Assembly (NCBI RefSeq): GCF_900142665.1
Contig: NZ_FRBR01000004.1
Location: 62,001 to 126,000, forward strand
From: Roseovarius pacificus
GTDB taxonomy: Bacteria; Pseudomonadota; Alphaproteobacteria; Rhodobacterales; Rhodobacteraceae
Direction of reading: 5' to 3'
DNA: 64,000 nt
Shown: positions 22,134 through 30,318 of the stretch, piece by piece
How positions within the stretch are numbered: position 1 is the first letter of the stretch
Layout: every line of letters begins with the position of its first letter
Translations under genes and position numbers: made by a program
The notes under the pieces: model-generated
What the model was told of the DNA's origin: nothing
The model's input: only the letters and a program-made list of their open reading frames with translations
The model's database searches: none

Positions 22134-22456
22134 TGATGCGGTTCCTGTCCGGTCTGGTCCTGGTTGCCGTGCTGTCGGGCTGTAACGTGGCGAACGACGC
22201 TGCGGACAGGCTGGCGCGCGATCAGGCGAAGGCCGTGGTGAACGGTGTCGTGGAACAGAGATTCCCCGGTGTGAATGCCGCGCCGGTGACGGACTGCATC
22301 ATCGATGCGGCCTCGGCGCGGGAAATCCTGACAATTGCCAGGGCGTCGGTCTCTGGCGTGACCCAATCGACGGTAGAGCAGGTGCTGGACATCGCGCAGC
22401 GCCCCGAAGCCGTGCAATGCATCGCCGGGAACAGCATGACGCTGTTTGGCGGCTGA
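22133..22456 (+). CDS. Small lipoprotein encoded between sdhA and sdhB
   Basis: A 107-residue protein with a signal peptide and lipobox LSGC (Cys17 if the first ATG is used; a second ATG follows directly). The mature part is short, with two cysteines (TDCIID and VQCIAG) that may pair in the periplasm. I do not recognise a named family. Its position inside the sdh operon, overlapping the sdhA stop and 15 bases before sdhB, suggests either an accessory role near complex II or neutral co-transcription. Confidence 0.72.
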   Translation: MMRFLSGLVLVAVLSGCNVANDAADRLARDQAKAVVNGVVEQRFPGVNAAPVTDCIIDAASAREILTIARASVSGVTQSTVEQVLDIAQRPEAVQCIAGNSMTLFGG

Positions 22457-22471
22457 GCGGAGGAGACGAAA

Positions 22472-23251
22472 ATGGTTCAACTCAGACTCCCCAAGAATTC
22501 CCGCATGACGGCAGGCAAGACATGGCCCAAGCCCGAAGGCGCGACCAATGTCCGCAAGTTCCAGATCTATCGCTGGAATCCGGATGACGGGGAAAACCCC
22601 CGCGTCGATACCTATTTCGTCGATATGGACGATTGCGGGCCGATGGTTCTGGATGCGCTGATCTACATCAAGAACAAGGTCGATCCGACCCTGACCTTCC
22701 GCCGGTCCTGCCGCGAGGGCATTTGCGGGTCCTGTGCGATGAACATCGACGGGATCAACACGCTGGCCTGTATCTACGGCATGGACGAAATCAAGGGCGA
22801 TGTGAAAATCTATCCGCTGCCCCATATGCCGGTGGTCAAGGACCTGATCCCCGACCTGACGCATTTCTATGCGCAGCACGCGTCGATCATGCCCTGGCTG
22901 GAAACCAAGACGAACCGCCCGGCCAAGGAATGGAAACAGTCGATCGAAGACCGCGCCAAGCTGGACGGTCTGTATGAATGCGTGATGTGCGCCAGTTGCT
23001 CGACCGCCTGCCCCAGCTACTGGTGGAACGGCGACAAGTATCTTGGCCCGGCTGCGTTGTTGCATGCTTATCGCTGGATCATCGACAGCCGCGATGAGGC
23101 CACGGGCGAGCGTCTGGACGATCTGGAAGACCCGTTCAAGCTGTACCGCTGTCATACGATCATGAACTGCACCAAGACCTGCCCCAAGGGTCTGAACCCG
23201 GCCAAGGCCATCGCAGAGATCAAGAAGATGATGCTGGATCGGGCGGTCTGA
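22472..23251 (+). CDS. sdhB: Succinate dehydrogenase iron-sulfur subunit
   Basis: A 259-residue protein with the three cluster motifs of complex II: the plant-type [2Fe-2S] site in [14 protein letters not shown] with a later Cys, the [4Fe-4S] site [12 protein letters not shown], and the [3Fe-4S] site in [15 protein letters not shown] strong GGAGGAG ribosome site precedes the ATG. It is the last gene of the operon, followed by a rho-independent terminator. Confidence 0.97.
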   Translation: MVQLRLPKNSRMTAGKTWPKPEGATNVRKFQIYRWNPDDGENPRVDTYFVDMDDCGPMVLDALIYIKNKVDPTLTFRRSCREGICGSCAMNIDGINTLACIYGMDEIKGDVKIYPLPHMPVVKDLIPDLTHFYAQHASIMPWLETKTNRPAKEWKQSIEDRAKLDGLYECVMCASCSTACPSYWWNGDKYLGPAALLHAYRWIIDSRDEATGERLDDLEDPFKLYRCHTIMNCTKTCPKGLNPAKAIAEIKKMMLDRAV

Positions 23252-23273
23252 CCGGATTTCAGGCGTAAAATCG

Positions 23274-23304
23274 AAAGCCCCGGCACTGGACCGGGGCTTT
23301 TTTG
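23274..23304 (+). terminator. Rho-independent terminator of the sdh operon
   Basis: A 10-bp stem, AAAGCCCCGG and its complement, with a seven-base loop is followed by a run of T (TTTTTTG). It starts 22 bases after the sdhB stop. Confidence 0.9.
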
Positions 23305-23354
23305 TGCATTTTGCGCCCTGCGCATAGCGCGTCTGCAATTGTGTCTGTGTAATG

Positions 23355-23390
23355 CTGCGGTGCAGAAGACTATATTCTGCGGTGCAACAT
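23355..23390 (+). promoter_or_regulatory. CTGC-N3-GCAG operator and shared TATTCTGCG motif
   Basis: CTGCGGTGCAG (23355-23365) is a perfect CTGC-N3-GCAG palindrome. ATATTCTGCGGTGCAACAT follows at 23372-23390. The second unit recurs with one mismatch at 55772-55790, also just before a gene start. CTGC-N3-GCAG resembles the published binding pattern of PhaR, the polyhydroxyalkanoate regulator; this assignment is from memory. TATATT at 23371 could be the minus-10 box. Confidence 0.5.
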
Positions 23391-23403
23391 GATGGAGAGA
23401 CCC

Positions 23404-23574
23404 ATGGCACTTGCAGCCAAACAGATGCACAGCGAAGTTCCTGAAACCGACGCCAAAGCCGAGAATATGGCGGACTGGTTCGAGGTTTACTATCAGGACG
23501 AGCCTGCAAACAAACCCGCTGCGCCCGCCGGTCCCGAGATGACCGCGCTGGAGCAGATGTACGCCTATTACTGA
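23404..23574 (+). CDS. Small hypothetical protein (56 residues)
   Basis: A short soluble protein, acidic and Ala/Pro-rich, starting MALAAKQMHSEVPE and ending in EQMYAYY. The ATG at this position has GGAGAG six bases before it; an in-frame ATG five codons up has none. I recognise no domain. It stands alone between the sdh terminator and the next small gene, behind a distinctive palindromic promoter region, which supports it being a real gene. Confidence 0.6.
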   Translation: MALAAKQMHSEVPETDAKAENMADWFEVYYQDEPANKPAAPAGPEMTALEQMYAYY

Positions 23575-23732
23575 GGCGATCAATCGCGGGTGGCCCGGCG
23601 ACGTGAAACAGGCCGGGCCGCCGCGCGTCACGTGGTAACCAGTACGATACCGGGCCAGTTTGCCCAAAGCGCCGGTTTCGGCGCGGATGCAGGCAGCTAT
23701 AACGGCCTCGCAATCACAGCGGGGGCGCAGCC

Positions 23733-23927
23733 TTGATCATCGTCGTCGGCCTGATCGTGGCCTTTCTTCTGATCGTGATCTTCTCGAACCGGCGCACGCG
23801 TCAGTGCCGCTGGCGCGAGGACCGTCGTGGCGACAGGGACGGGCAGCGTAAATATCGCTGCATGGCCTGTGGGGCCGAGGCCTTTACATCCAACGGAAAA
23901 CCCCCTTTGGATTGCAAGGCCAACTGA
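23733..23927 (+). CDS. Small membrane protein with C-terminal Cys pair, TTG start
   Basis: A 64-residue protein: one N-terminal helix (IIVVGLIVAFLLIVIFS), a strongly basic middle with many Arg residues, and a short C-terminal CMAC with a later Cys that looks like a small zinc ribbon. The only suitable start is TTG. The basic stretch after the helix would keep the C-terminal part in the cytoplasm. The function is unknown. It ends 23 bases before the DUF1989 gene. The 158-bp gap before it shows no clear feature. Confidence 0.55.
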   Translation: MIIVVGLIVAFLLIVIFSNRRTRQCRWREDRRGDRDGQRKYRCMACGAEAFTSNGKPPLDCKAN

Positions 23928-23950
23928 GACCGACCCGGAAAGACCACCCG

Positions 23951-24793
23951 ATGCAAGAGCCCACGGATGCCGCCGCCCGCCGCGCAGTGAAACCTGTCAT
24001 CTGCTATCCCAACGATACGCTGCCCGCGCCGGACATGGCGCTCTATGCCAGTGCGCGTCAGACTGCCAGAAAGGTCGGTGAGGTGCAGGTGGCCCCACGC
24101 GATGCCGCCTGTTTCCGGATGGCGGCGGGGCAGTTTTTCCGTATCTCATCGGTCGAAGGTCCGCAGGTGGGCGATCTGAATCTGTGGAACGCCAATGACC
24201 TGTCCGAGAGATTCTATTCCGGCAAGTCCCGCGCGCTGCATGGCACCCATCTGAGTATGGGGGAGCGGATGTGGTCATCCTTTCCGTATCTGCGCCCGAT
24301 GGCGACGATCACCGACGATACGTTGGGCTGGTATGGAATCGACGAGTTCGGCGGCTCGGTGCATGACGTGATCGGCACGCGCTGCGATCCTTACACCGGC
24401 AACCTGCTGTCCGGGGCGCAATACCACCATTGCTGCCATTCGAACCTGACGCGTGCGCTGGCCGACGAGACGGGCATGACCCTGACCGAGGCGGAACCGC
24501 ATGTGCATGACGTGCTGAACGTGTTCATGTGCACCGGCTTTACCCGCGATACGGGGCAATATTTCATGAAGGCCAGCCCGGTGCGGCCCGGCGATTATCT
24601 GGAGTTCTTTGCCGAGATCGACCTTTTGGGGGCTTTGTCGGCCTGTCCGGGGGGCGATTGTTCTTCGGAACATTCCAGTGATGCGGCGGCGTGTTATCCC
24701 TTGCTGGTCGAGATTTTTGCGCCCGCTGACGGTGCGTTGACAGGGTGGCAAAGCCCGCCGGTGAACGGCTATGATCGCAGCCACGGGCGTTGA
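23951..24793 (+). CDS. DUF1989 family protein (urea carboxylase-associated type)
   Basis: A 280-residue protein of the DUF1989 family, with conserved GDLNLWNANDLSERF, the DVIGTRCDPY block, the HHCCHSNL cysteine-histidine cluster and the DYLEFFAEID segment. Members are often encoded beside urea carboxylase and are linked to guanidine or urea-amide breakdown, but no urea carboxylase gene is present here, so the substrate is open. The ATG used has GGAAAGA upstream; the frame extends 13 codons further without a good ribosome site. Confidence 0.82.
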   Translation: MQEPTDAAARRAVKPVICYPNDTLPAPDMALYASARQTARKVGEVQVAPRDAACFRMAAGQFFRISSVEGPQVGDLNLWNANDLSERFYSGKSRALHGTHLSMGERMWSSFPYLRPMATITDDTLGWYGIDEFGGSVHDVIGTRCDPYTGNLLSGAQYHHCCHSNLTRALADETGMTLTEAEPHVHDVLNVFMCTGFTRDTGQYFMKASPVRPGDYLEFFAEIDLLGALSACPGGDCSSEHSSDAAACYPLLVEIFAPADGALTGWQSPPVNGYDRSHGR

Positions 24794-25450
24794 TCAAATC
24801 CGCAGGAACGGTTGCGCAAGGCGCGGCAGGAGCCCTTTGAACCGCAAGGGGGCGTCTGTTGCGGCAAGGCAGATACAATCGGCCCCCGCATCCGCAACCG
24901 GCCTGTGATCCAGATCTTCGTCGGCCACCTCAATATCGCCGGGGCCGAAACGATCGATCTCGTCGTGGAATGCCCCCTGAAGGACGAGCGTCAGTTCCGT
25001 GCCGCGATGCCCATGGTCGGGAACGGCGGCGCCCGCCGGGATATAAAGCAGCCGCGCGGTTGCATCGCGTGCCGTGGGGATGATCGCCTGCCTGACGCCC
25101 ATCCCGACAGGCCGCCAGCGGACGCAATCCAGATCGCCGCCGATATAGTTCTGCACGGGACGGGGCAAAACACCGCCGACGCGCGGGGCGGCGTGACCCT
25201 GGAGCACTCGCGTGCCCTCGGCCTTGATCCGCTCCAGCGTGGCCTCGAGACTGCCAGCCGCCATGGGGCTGGCCTCTGTAGTGTCGATCAGGGCACCGCC
25301 AACGGCCTCGAACGCCCCCAGACGTGCACGGCAGTCGTCACACAGCGAGATATGGGCCGCCACCGTCAGGCTGAACGCCTCGGGGAGGGTGCCGGCTGAA
25401 TAGGCCATCAGCAGGGCATCAGTCAGGTGGTGTTTGATCCGGTCTTGCAT
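24794..25450 (-). CDS. chrR: Anti-sigma factor ChrR (zinc- and cupin-containing)
   Basis: A 218-residue anti-sigma factor. The N-terminal zinc anti-sigma domain shows His33, Cys37 and Cys40 in AAHISLCDDC, with His7 or His8 as the fourth ligand. The C-terminal cupin domain (about residues 100-205) has the HGHRGTELTLVLQG metal-binding block. In Rhodobacter sphaeroides ChrR holds sigma E inactive until singlet oxygen is sensed through the cupin domain. It starts eight bases after the sigma factor stop on the same strand, the standard pairing. Confidence 0.93.
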   Translation of the reverse strand: MQDRIKHHLTDALLMAYSAGTLPEAFSLTVAAHISLCDDCRARLGAFEAVGGALIDTTEASPMAAGSLEATLERIKAEGTRVLQGHAAPRVGGVLPRPVQNYIGGDLDCVRWRPVGMGVRQAIIPTARDATARLLYIPAGAAVPDHGHRGTELTLVLQGAFHDEIDRFGPGDIEVADEDLDHRPVADAGADCICLAATDAPLRFKGLLPRLAQPFLRI

Positions 25451-25458
25451 CGCGGTCT

Positions 25459-26046
25459 TCACTTCATTGCGTGGCGCAGGCGGTCCAGCGCCAGGCGTAT
25501 TCTGGATTTGATCGTGCCCAGGGGCAGGCCGGTTTGCCGGGCGATTTCCCGGTGGCTCAGATCGCCGAAATAGGCCTTTTCGATCAGTAGTTTCTGTTTG
25601 TCGGGCAGGCGTGAGATTGCGCGGCCCAGCAGGGCGCTTTCCTGTTGCAGGGCCAGAATATCGGCCTGATCCGGTTCGGATTCGGGGCCCCATGGCAGGT
25701 CTTCGGGCTCGGGGCGTTTCATTTTACGGATCGCGTCGACCCTGCGATTGCGCGCGATGGTGAAAATCCATGTCGCGACGCTGGCGCGGGAGGGATCGAA
25801 CAGATGCGCCTTTTGCCACAAGGTCGCCATCACGTCCTGCGCGCATTCTTCGGCCAGCGCGGCATCCGCCCCGGATTTTATCAGGAAGGCCTTCACGCGT
25901 GGGGCGAAATGATGGAACAATTCTGCAAAAGCCGCCTGATCCTGCATGTCCCTGACCCGGACGATGCAGGTGATCCAATGCTCGTTCTGACTGTCTGTCG
26001 CGTTCGCCACTGGCACCTTGTCCGATCTGGTTGCGGCCCTCGGCAT
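25459..26046 (-). CDS. rpoE: ECF sigma factor RpoE (singlet-oxygen response)
   Basis: A sigma-70 factor of the ECF type, about 183-195 residues depending on the start. Region 2 is AAFAELFHHFAPRV to WIFTIARNRRVDAIRK, and region 4 is LPDKQKLLIEKAYFGDLSHREIA to GTIKSRIRLALDRL. It directs transcription of photo-oxidative stress genes and is restrained by the adjacent ChrR. The start is uncertain: the ATG used here lacks a clear ribosome site, and a GTG 12 codons downstream (26010) has AAGG before it. An ATG at 26115 is unlikely because a candidate promoter lies directly before it. Confidence 0.9.
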   Translation of the reverse strand: MPRAATRSDKVPVANATDSQNEHWITCIVRVRDMQDQAAFAELFHHFAPRVKAFLIKSGADAALAEECAQDVMATLWQKAHLFDPSRASVATWIFTIARNRRVDAIRKMKRPEPEDLPWGPESEPDQADILALQQESALLGRAISRLPDKQKLLIEKAYFGDLSHREIARQTGLPLGTIKSRIRLALDRLRHAMK

Positions 26047-26119
26047 GGGTTTAGCACGTCGCCGCAGGCTGGACGAGAGCCAGGGACGGTCAGGCGTTTC
26101 AGTGTGTTGCAACATGGTT

Positions 26120-26149
26120 CTTCTACGTGGGGAACAACAAGACGGATCA
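26120..26149 (-). promoter_or_regulatory. Candidate RpoE-dependent promoter of rpoE-chrR
   Basis: On the minus strand TGATCC (26144-26149) is followed after 18 bases by TAGAAG (26120-26125). This resembles the sigma E promoter of Rhodobacter, which has a TGATC-type minus-35 and a TAAGA-like minus-10. Transcription would begin near 26113, which makes the operon self-activating and rules against an upstream translation start. Confidence 0.5.
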
Positions 26150-26314
26150 TCCGTGCAGAGGTTTTCCGGCCTCGGCGTCACCGATGCCGTCGGACCATAA
26201 GGCGGGGGGACGACACGAACCTGCGGTCTGTGGGCGCCTTTTTGCGTAAGATCAAAGACGAAAGAGATACAGCGGCCCAATCCTGTGATAAGCTACGCGA
26301 ACAGGAGATGAACC

Positions 26315-26641
26315 ATGCTGGATATTAGCACATACAAGATTGCCCAGGTCGTGTTGATGGCGCGCGAACTGGAGCGGGCAGAGCCCGAGCTGCGCGCCTT
26401 TATCGAGCGGCTGACCGAGGAGGAACAGGCCAGCCTTGTGGCGCTGATGTGGATCGGGCGCGAAAGCTTTACCTCGGACGAACTGGAAGAAGCCAAGCGC
26501 ACCGCCAGGGACGAGGCGACCACGCCCACTGCCGATTACCTGCTGGGCACGCCGCACCTGTCGGACCATCTGGAAAACGGGCTGGACGAGCTGGGCATTT
26601 CCATCGTCGACGACGAGGACGATCTGGTGCGCGGCGGCTGA
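26315..26641 (+). CDS. DUF3775 domain protein
   Basis: A 108-residue acidic protein that starts MLDISTYKIAQVV and contains the DUF3775 features ALMWIGRES, EEAKRTARDEA and the YLLGTPHLSDHLENGLDELG segment. It is predicted to be soluble and helical. No function is known for the family. An AGGAG ribosome site precedes the ATG. It is divergent from rpoE-chrR; whether it shares regulation with them cannot be told from the sequence. Confidence 0.8.
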   Translation: MLDISTYKIAQVVLMARELERAEPELRAFIERLTEEEQASLVALMWIGRESFTSDELEEAKRTARDEATTPTADYLLGTPHLSDHLENGLDELGISIVDDEDDLVRGG

Positions 26642-26689
26642 TCGCGCGAATCGCGGTTAACGCACTGTTTTTGCGGAAAATTTACTTTC

Positions 26690-26760
26690 GGTAAAACGTC
26701 GGTATCGCGTCGGTATGACATCGGTGCGTCCGGCGGTGCCGGGTGGGGTTAACAGGGCGC
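26690..26760. repeat. Dispersed element, copy A
   Basis: The sequence has iterated TCGGTAT-type units (CGGTATCGCGTCGGTATG, then ACATCGGT), followed about 25 bases later by GGGGTTAACAGGGCG. The reverse complement of 52800-52878 has the same order: CGGTATCGCATCGGTA, ACATCGGT, then GGGGTTAACGGGGCG. The unit lies in the 235-bp gap between the DUF3775 gene and benE. Confidence 0.55.
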
Positions 26761-26876
26761 GCGTCCTGCCGGTACACCCCGTTCGCCCGGCGTGGCAGCG
26801 TGACGGCTTGGCCCTCTGCCGGATTCATGGCATGGCGGGCGGGTGCAATATTTCAAACGTCACCGGACCTGACTTC

Positions 26877-28052
26877 ATGATCAAAGAGCTTTCGCCCTCG
26901 GCGGTTTACATGGGATTGCTGGCCGCCTTCGTGGGCTATACCGCGTCTTTCGCCATCGTTCTGGCCGGGTTGACCAGCATGGGCGCGAGCGAGGCACAGG
27001 CGGCGACCGGGTTGTTTTACGCCACGCTTGGCATGGGGGTGTGCAGCATCGTCTTGCCCGCCGTCACGCGGGTTCCGGCGGCGGTGGCGTGGTCCACCCC
27101 CGGCGCGGCGTTCATGGCGGCCAGTGCCGCTTTGCCCGGCGGTTTTGCCGAGGCGGTGGGCGCGTTGATCTGCTGTGCGGTGTTGATCCTGATTACCGGG
27201 ATCGTCCGGCCCCTTGGCCGTCTGGTGGCGGCAATCCCCAAGCCGGTGGCGAACGCGCTCCTGGCCGGGGTGCTGTTCAAGCTGTGCCTTGCCCCGGCAC
27301 TGGCCATGGGCAGTATTCCGGGTCTGATCCTGCCGGTGATCGGGGCGTGGATCGTCGGGCTGACATGGAACAAGCTGGCGGCGATGCCGTTGGCGCTGCT
27401 GGCCTTTCTGGTGGTGTTTTTCGTGGGCGTGGACATGCCCGATGGCGCGGCGATGGGGCAGGGGGGCTGGCGGCCGGACCTTGGGCCGCTGACGCCGGTG
27501 TTCACGTTGCAAGGGTTTGTGTCGGTCGCGATCCCGCTGTTTCTGGTCACCATGGCGGGACAGAACATTCCCGGTTTCGCGGTGCTGGAAATGCATGGCT
27601 ATGAGTTCAGGCGCCAGCCGTTGCTGCGCCAGACCGGGCTGGCCAGCCTGTTGATCGCGCCCTTCGGGGCGATCCCGATGAACATGTCGGCGATTACCGC
27701 CGCGATGATGTCGGGCGAGGATGCCGGGCGCGACCCGTCGCGCCGGTACTGGGCGGCGATCGTTTCGGGGTTGGGGTATGTGGTGCTGGCCTTTCTGGCG
27801 GGGCCGGTAACGGCGCTGGCCACGCTGGCCCCGAGCGAGCTGATCACCGGTATGGCGGGGCTGGCGCTGATTCCGGCGCTGGTGGGATCGCTGCGCGGGG
27901 CGTTTTCGGACCCGGCCCAGACCGAGGCACCGGCGCTGACATTCCTGATCACCGCCAGCGGCATGGTGATGTGGGGGATCAGCGGCGCGGTCTGGGGCGT
28001 TGTCGCCGGGGTTCTGCTGTGGCTGGTCAAACAGGCGTTTCGCAAGGGTTGA
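26877..28052 (+). CDS. Benzoate/H+ symporter family transporter (BenE-like)
   Basis: A 391-residue permease with about twelve hydrophobic helices and the BenE features STPGAAFMA near residue 75 and the NIPGFAVLEMHGY and FGAIPMNMSAITAAM blocks in the second half. BenE proteins import benzoate and related aromatic acids, but most family members are uncharacterised. The ATG giving MIKELSPSAVY is taken because membrane-like sequence begins there and the length fits; no strong ribosome site is visible. No aromatic degradation genes are adjacent. Confidence 0.85.
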   Translation: MIKELSPSAVYMGLLAAFVGYTASFAIVLAGLTSMGASEAQAATGLFYATLGMGVCSIVLPAVTRVPAAVAWSTPGAAFMAASAALPGGFAEAVGALICCAVLILITGIVRPLGRLVAAIPKPVANALLAGVLFKLCLAPALAMGSIPGLILPVIGAWIVGLTWNKLAAMPLALLAFLVVFFVGVDMPDGAAMGQGGWRPDLGPLTPVFTLQGFVSVAIPLFLVTMAGQNIPGFAVLEMHGYEFRRQPLLRQTGLASLLIAPFGAIPMNMSAITAAMMSGEDAGRDPSRRYWAAIVSGLGYVVLAFLAGPVTALATLAPSELITGMAGLALIPALVGSLRGAFSDPAQTEAPALTFLITASGMVMWGISGAVWGVVAGVLLWLVKQAFRKG

Positions 28053-28059
28053 TTGCGGG

Positions 28060-28090
28060 CCGGGGGCCGGTGCGTTTGCCCGGCCCCCGG
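28060..28090. terminator. Bidirectional terminator between benE and the saccharopine genes
   Basis: A perfect 11-bp stem, CCGGGGGCCGG and its complement, with a nine-base loop lies between the two convergent stop codons. TTT follows on the plus side. Confidence 0.75.
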
Positions 28091-28098
28091 TTTCTGGT

Positions 28099-29241
28099 TC
28101 AGGACAGGTGGTCGACCACTTGCAGGTGCTGCGCCAGTTTGTCGACCTCACCCAGGAACCGTTCGACCAGTTTCGGATCGTAGGGAGCGGGGTGAACGCC
28201 GGCGGGAATCTCGCGGTTCAGCACCGCTTCGACGGCGAGCGATACGGGGATCGACACCAGCCGCGCCATGGCGGTGCCGCGCTCGTCGCCCCATGCGTCC
28301 ATCACGTAGGTCTTGTGCCACACCGGTTCACCATTGTGTTCGGCCTTGAGCGACACGCACAGCACCACGCGATCCGGCTCGTCCTCGTCATAGGCGTTTT
28401 CGTCCCAGAACTGATCGGACATTTCCTTGAGCCGGGCATCGCCGGCCTCGCCCTCCAGCGTTTCGATTTCGCGGAAGATGTCGGACCATGCGTCTGCCCA
28501 GCCGTTCAGGCGCAGGGTACCGCGGACGAATTCCTTGATCCGCCATGAGGAATCAAAGCGGTAATCCTCGATGAAGGGCACGGAATCGCGGTTGGGGTAG
28601 ACCTCGAAGGTTTCGGGCGTGGGCAGCGGGGCGCTGTAGCTTGAAATAGCGTCCCACGGGCGCGCGACGTTGAGTTCCGAGTAGTCCCGTACCGAACGCG
28701 AGGGAGAGCGCAGCGCCTTGAGCACGCCAAGGGGCGACCAGCTGAATTTATAGCGGAACGGGTTGGGGTGTTTGGGAATGCCGCCGCAATAGGAGATGAA
28801 GCTGATGTCATTGGCCGGACTGAACGCGTCCGAGGCGCGGTAATCGGCCACGAGGTAATGCGCCATCAGGTGGTCGATGCCCGGATCGAGCCCCACCTCG
28901 TTCACGCAGGTCACGCCGGCATTGCGGGCCTTGTCGTCCAGGGCGCGCATTTCGGGTGCGATGTAGGAGGACGAGACGAAATTCGCCCCGGCCTCGATGC
29001 ACATTTCGGCCAGCGGAACGTGCCAGTCGCCGGGCAGCATGGAAACCACAACATCGCCCTCGGCCACCTTGGATTTGAGCGTGTCGAAATCGAAGGCGTG
29101 GATATTGTCGGTCAGGTCGCCGACGGCGTCTTTTGCCTTGTCGGTTGTCCGGTTCCAGACGGTCACGTCATGGCCCGCCTCGATCAGGCGGCGCAGGCCG
29201 GGGATGGCCGACAGGCCGGTTCCGCACCAGTGGATTGTCAT
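28099..29241 (-). CDS. Saccharopine dehydrogenase family protein (glutamate-forming type)
   Basis: A 380-residue oxidoreductase with an N-terminal Rossmann fold (IHWCGTGLSAIPGLRRLIEAG) and the saccharopine dehydrogenase C-terminal domain (NEVGLDPGIDHL, YCGGIPKHPNPFRYKFSWSP). These motifs match the enzymes that split saccharopine into 2-aminoadipate semialdehyde and glutamate. An AAGGAGG ribosome site precedes the ATG. It starts three bases after a LYS1-type enzyme gene, so together the two could run lysine breakdown through saccharopine, a route reported in some roseobacters. The cofactor preference is not clear. Confidence 0.85.
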   Translation of the reverse strand: MTIHWCGTGLSAIPGLRRLIEAGHDVTVWNRTTDKAKDAVGDLTDNIHAFDFDTLKSKVAEGDVVVSMLPGDWHVPLAEMCIEAGANFVSSSYIAPEMRALDDKARNAGVTCVNEVGLDPGIDHLMAHYLVADYRASDAFSPANDISFISYCGGIPKHPNPFRYKFSWSPLGVLKALRSPSRSVRDYSELNVARPWDAISSYSAPLPTPETFEVYPNRDSVPFIEDYRFDSSWRIKEFVRGTLRLNGWADAWSDIFREIETLEGEAGDARLKEMSDQFWDENAYDEDEPDRVVLCVSLKAEHNGEPVWHKTYVMDAWGDERGTAMARLVSIPVSLAVEAVLNREIPAGVHPAPYDPKLVERFLGEVDKLAQHLQVVDHLS

Positions 29242-29244
29242 TGT

Positions 29245-30300
29245 TCAGACCTCCTTGATGTTGTCGTTGAATACCGTTTTTGCCCGTGCCCATACGCCGC
29301 CGTCCGGATCGTCCAGCGTCAGGAGCGACGGCAGCAACTGGCCCGCGTAGTCCTGCGAGGATTCCAGCGGCAGGAGCGAGGGCAGGTTGTCGATCGCCAT
29401 CACGTCGAGCGGCGGCGTGTCATGCACGCGGGTGGCGGGCGCGTCCCATGTGGTGGCCTGCGTATAGACCGGCACGGGGTTGTAATCGCTGTCGGGATCG
29501 CAGGCCACGTCGCCGATCACCGACAGGCTGCGATCCGCCGTCAGGGCCGATTGCGGCACGAAGACCGGCGTGCCGGGGCGCGCGAAGATGCAGTTGAGGA
29601 AAATGTCGTGGCGCAGGATTTCCGGGAACGGCCCGCCGCTGGCGGTTTCGGCCATGTCCCAGCGGGTGGTCTGGACGTCCATCGCCTCGCACAGGTCCGC
29701 CGCGCCGGTGCCGACACGGCCAAGCGCGCCGATGACGATGGCACGGGGGCGGGGTTTGCCGGTGGTGTTCAGACGCCCGGCCAGGTCCGCCAGCAGGGCC
29801 TCCTTGTTCGGATAGGCCGAGACCGGCGGGCAGGTGCCGCCCTGTTGCTGCGCGGCCCATGTTATCAGGCTGACAGCGCCGCCCGCATAGCCCGCCCAAT
29901 AGCCGAAGGCGGCGACGCGGCGGCCCTGTTCATCCACCAGGTATTCCAGATCGTAGAGCGTGCCGCCCCCGGCCTTGAACCGTTCCAGCAGCCGGCGGCC
30001 CGAATGCTGGCCCTTGAAGGCATGGCCGAACATGATGTGACGATGCGGCAGCGGTGTGTCGTCGTCGGGCAGTTCCTTGAGCCCGAAGACGATTGCATCG
30101 CGCGGCGCGTCGGGCCACGCGTTTTCCGGCGCGATGGTGCAGCCCGCATCGCGATAGCCGTCGATGGGAATGATGCGCGTGCGGCTTTCCTCGACCGTCA
30201 CCTCGATGCCCCTGGCGATCAGTTGCGCCGCGCCTTCGGGTGTCAGGCCGGTGCGGTCTTCGTTGGGGCGTTGTTCGGCGCGGACCCAGAGATGTGTCAT
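29245..30300 (-). CDS. Saccharopine dehydrogenase, lysine-forming (LYS1-like)
   Basis: A 351-residue protein related to alanine dehydrogenase and fungal LYS1. The N-terminus has the family block LWVRAEQRPNEDRTGLTP, followed by FGLKELPDDDTPLPHRHIMFGHAFKGQ and GGGTLYDLEYLVDEQGRRVAAFG. The reaction joins lysine and 2-oxoglutarate into saccharopine, or the reverse. Paired with the downstream glutamate-forming enzyme, the catabolic direction is more likely, since bacteria make lysine through diaminopimelate (dapD is in this window). It is the third gene of a four-gene minus-strand set. Confidence 0.88.
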   Translation of the reverse strand: MTHLWVRAEQRPNEDRTGLTPEGAAQLIARGIEVTVEESRTRIIPIDGYRDAGCTIAPENAWPDAPRDAIVFGLKELPDDDTPLPHRHIMFGHAFKGQHSGRRLLERFKAGGGTLYDLEYLVDEQGRRVAAFGYWAGYAGGAVSLITWAAQQQGGTCPPVSAYPNKEALLADLAGRLNTTGKPRPRAIVIGALGRVGTGAADLCEAMDVQTTRWDMAETASGGPFPEILRHDIFLNCIFARPGTPVFVPQSALTADRSLSVIGDVACDPDSDYNPVPVYTQATTWDAPATRVHDTPPLDVMAIDNLPSLLPLESSQDYAGQLLPSLLTLDDPDGGVWARAKTVFNDNIKEV

Positions 30301-30318
30301 GTGGTTTCCTTTCAGCCC

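Noticed and set aside
26877-28052. Aromatic degradation cluster around the BenE-like transporter
   Set aside because: No dioxygenase, ring-cleavage or beta-ketoadipate genes are next to it; the neighbours are stress and lysine genes.
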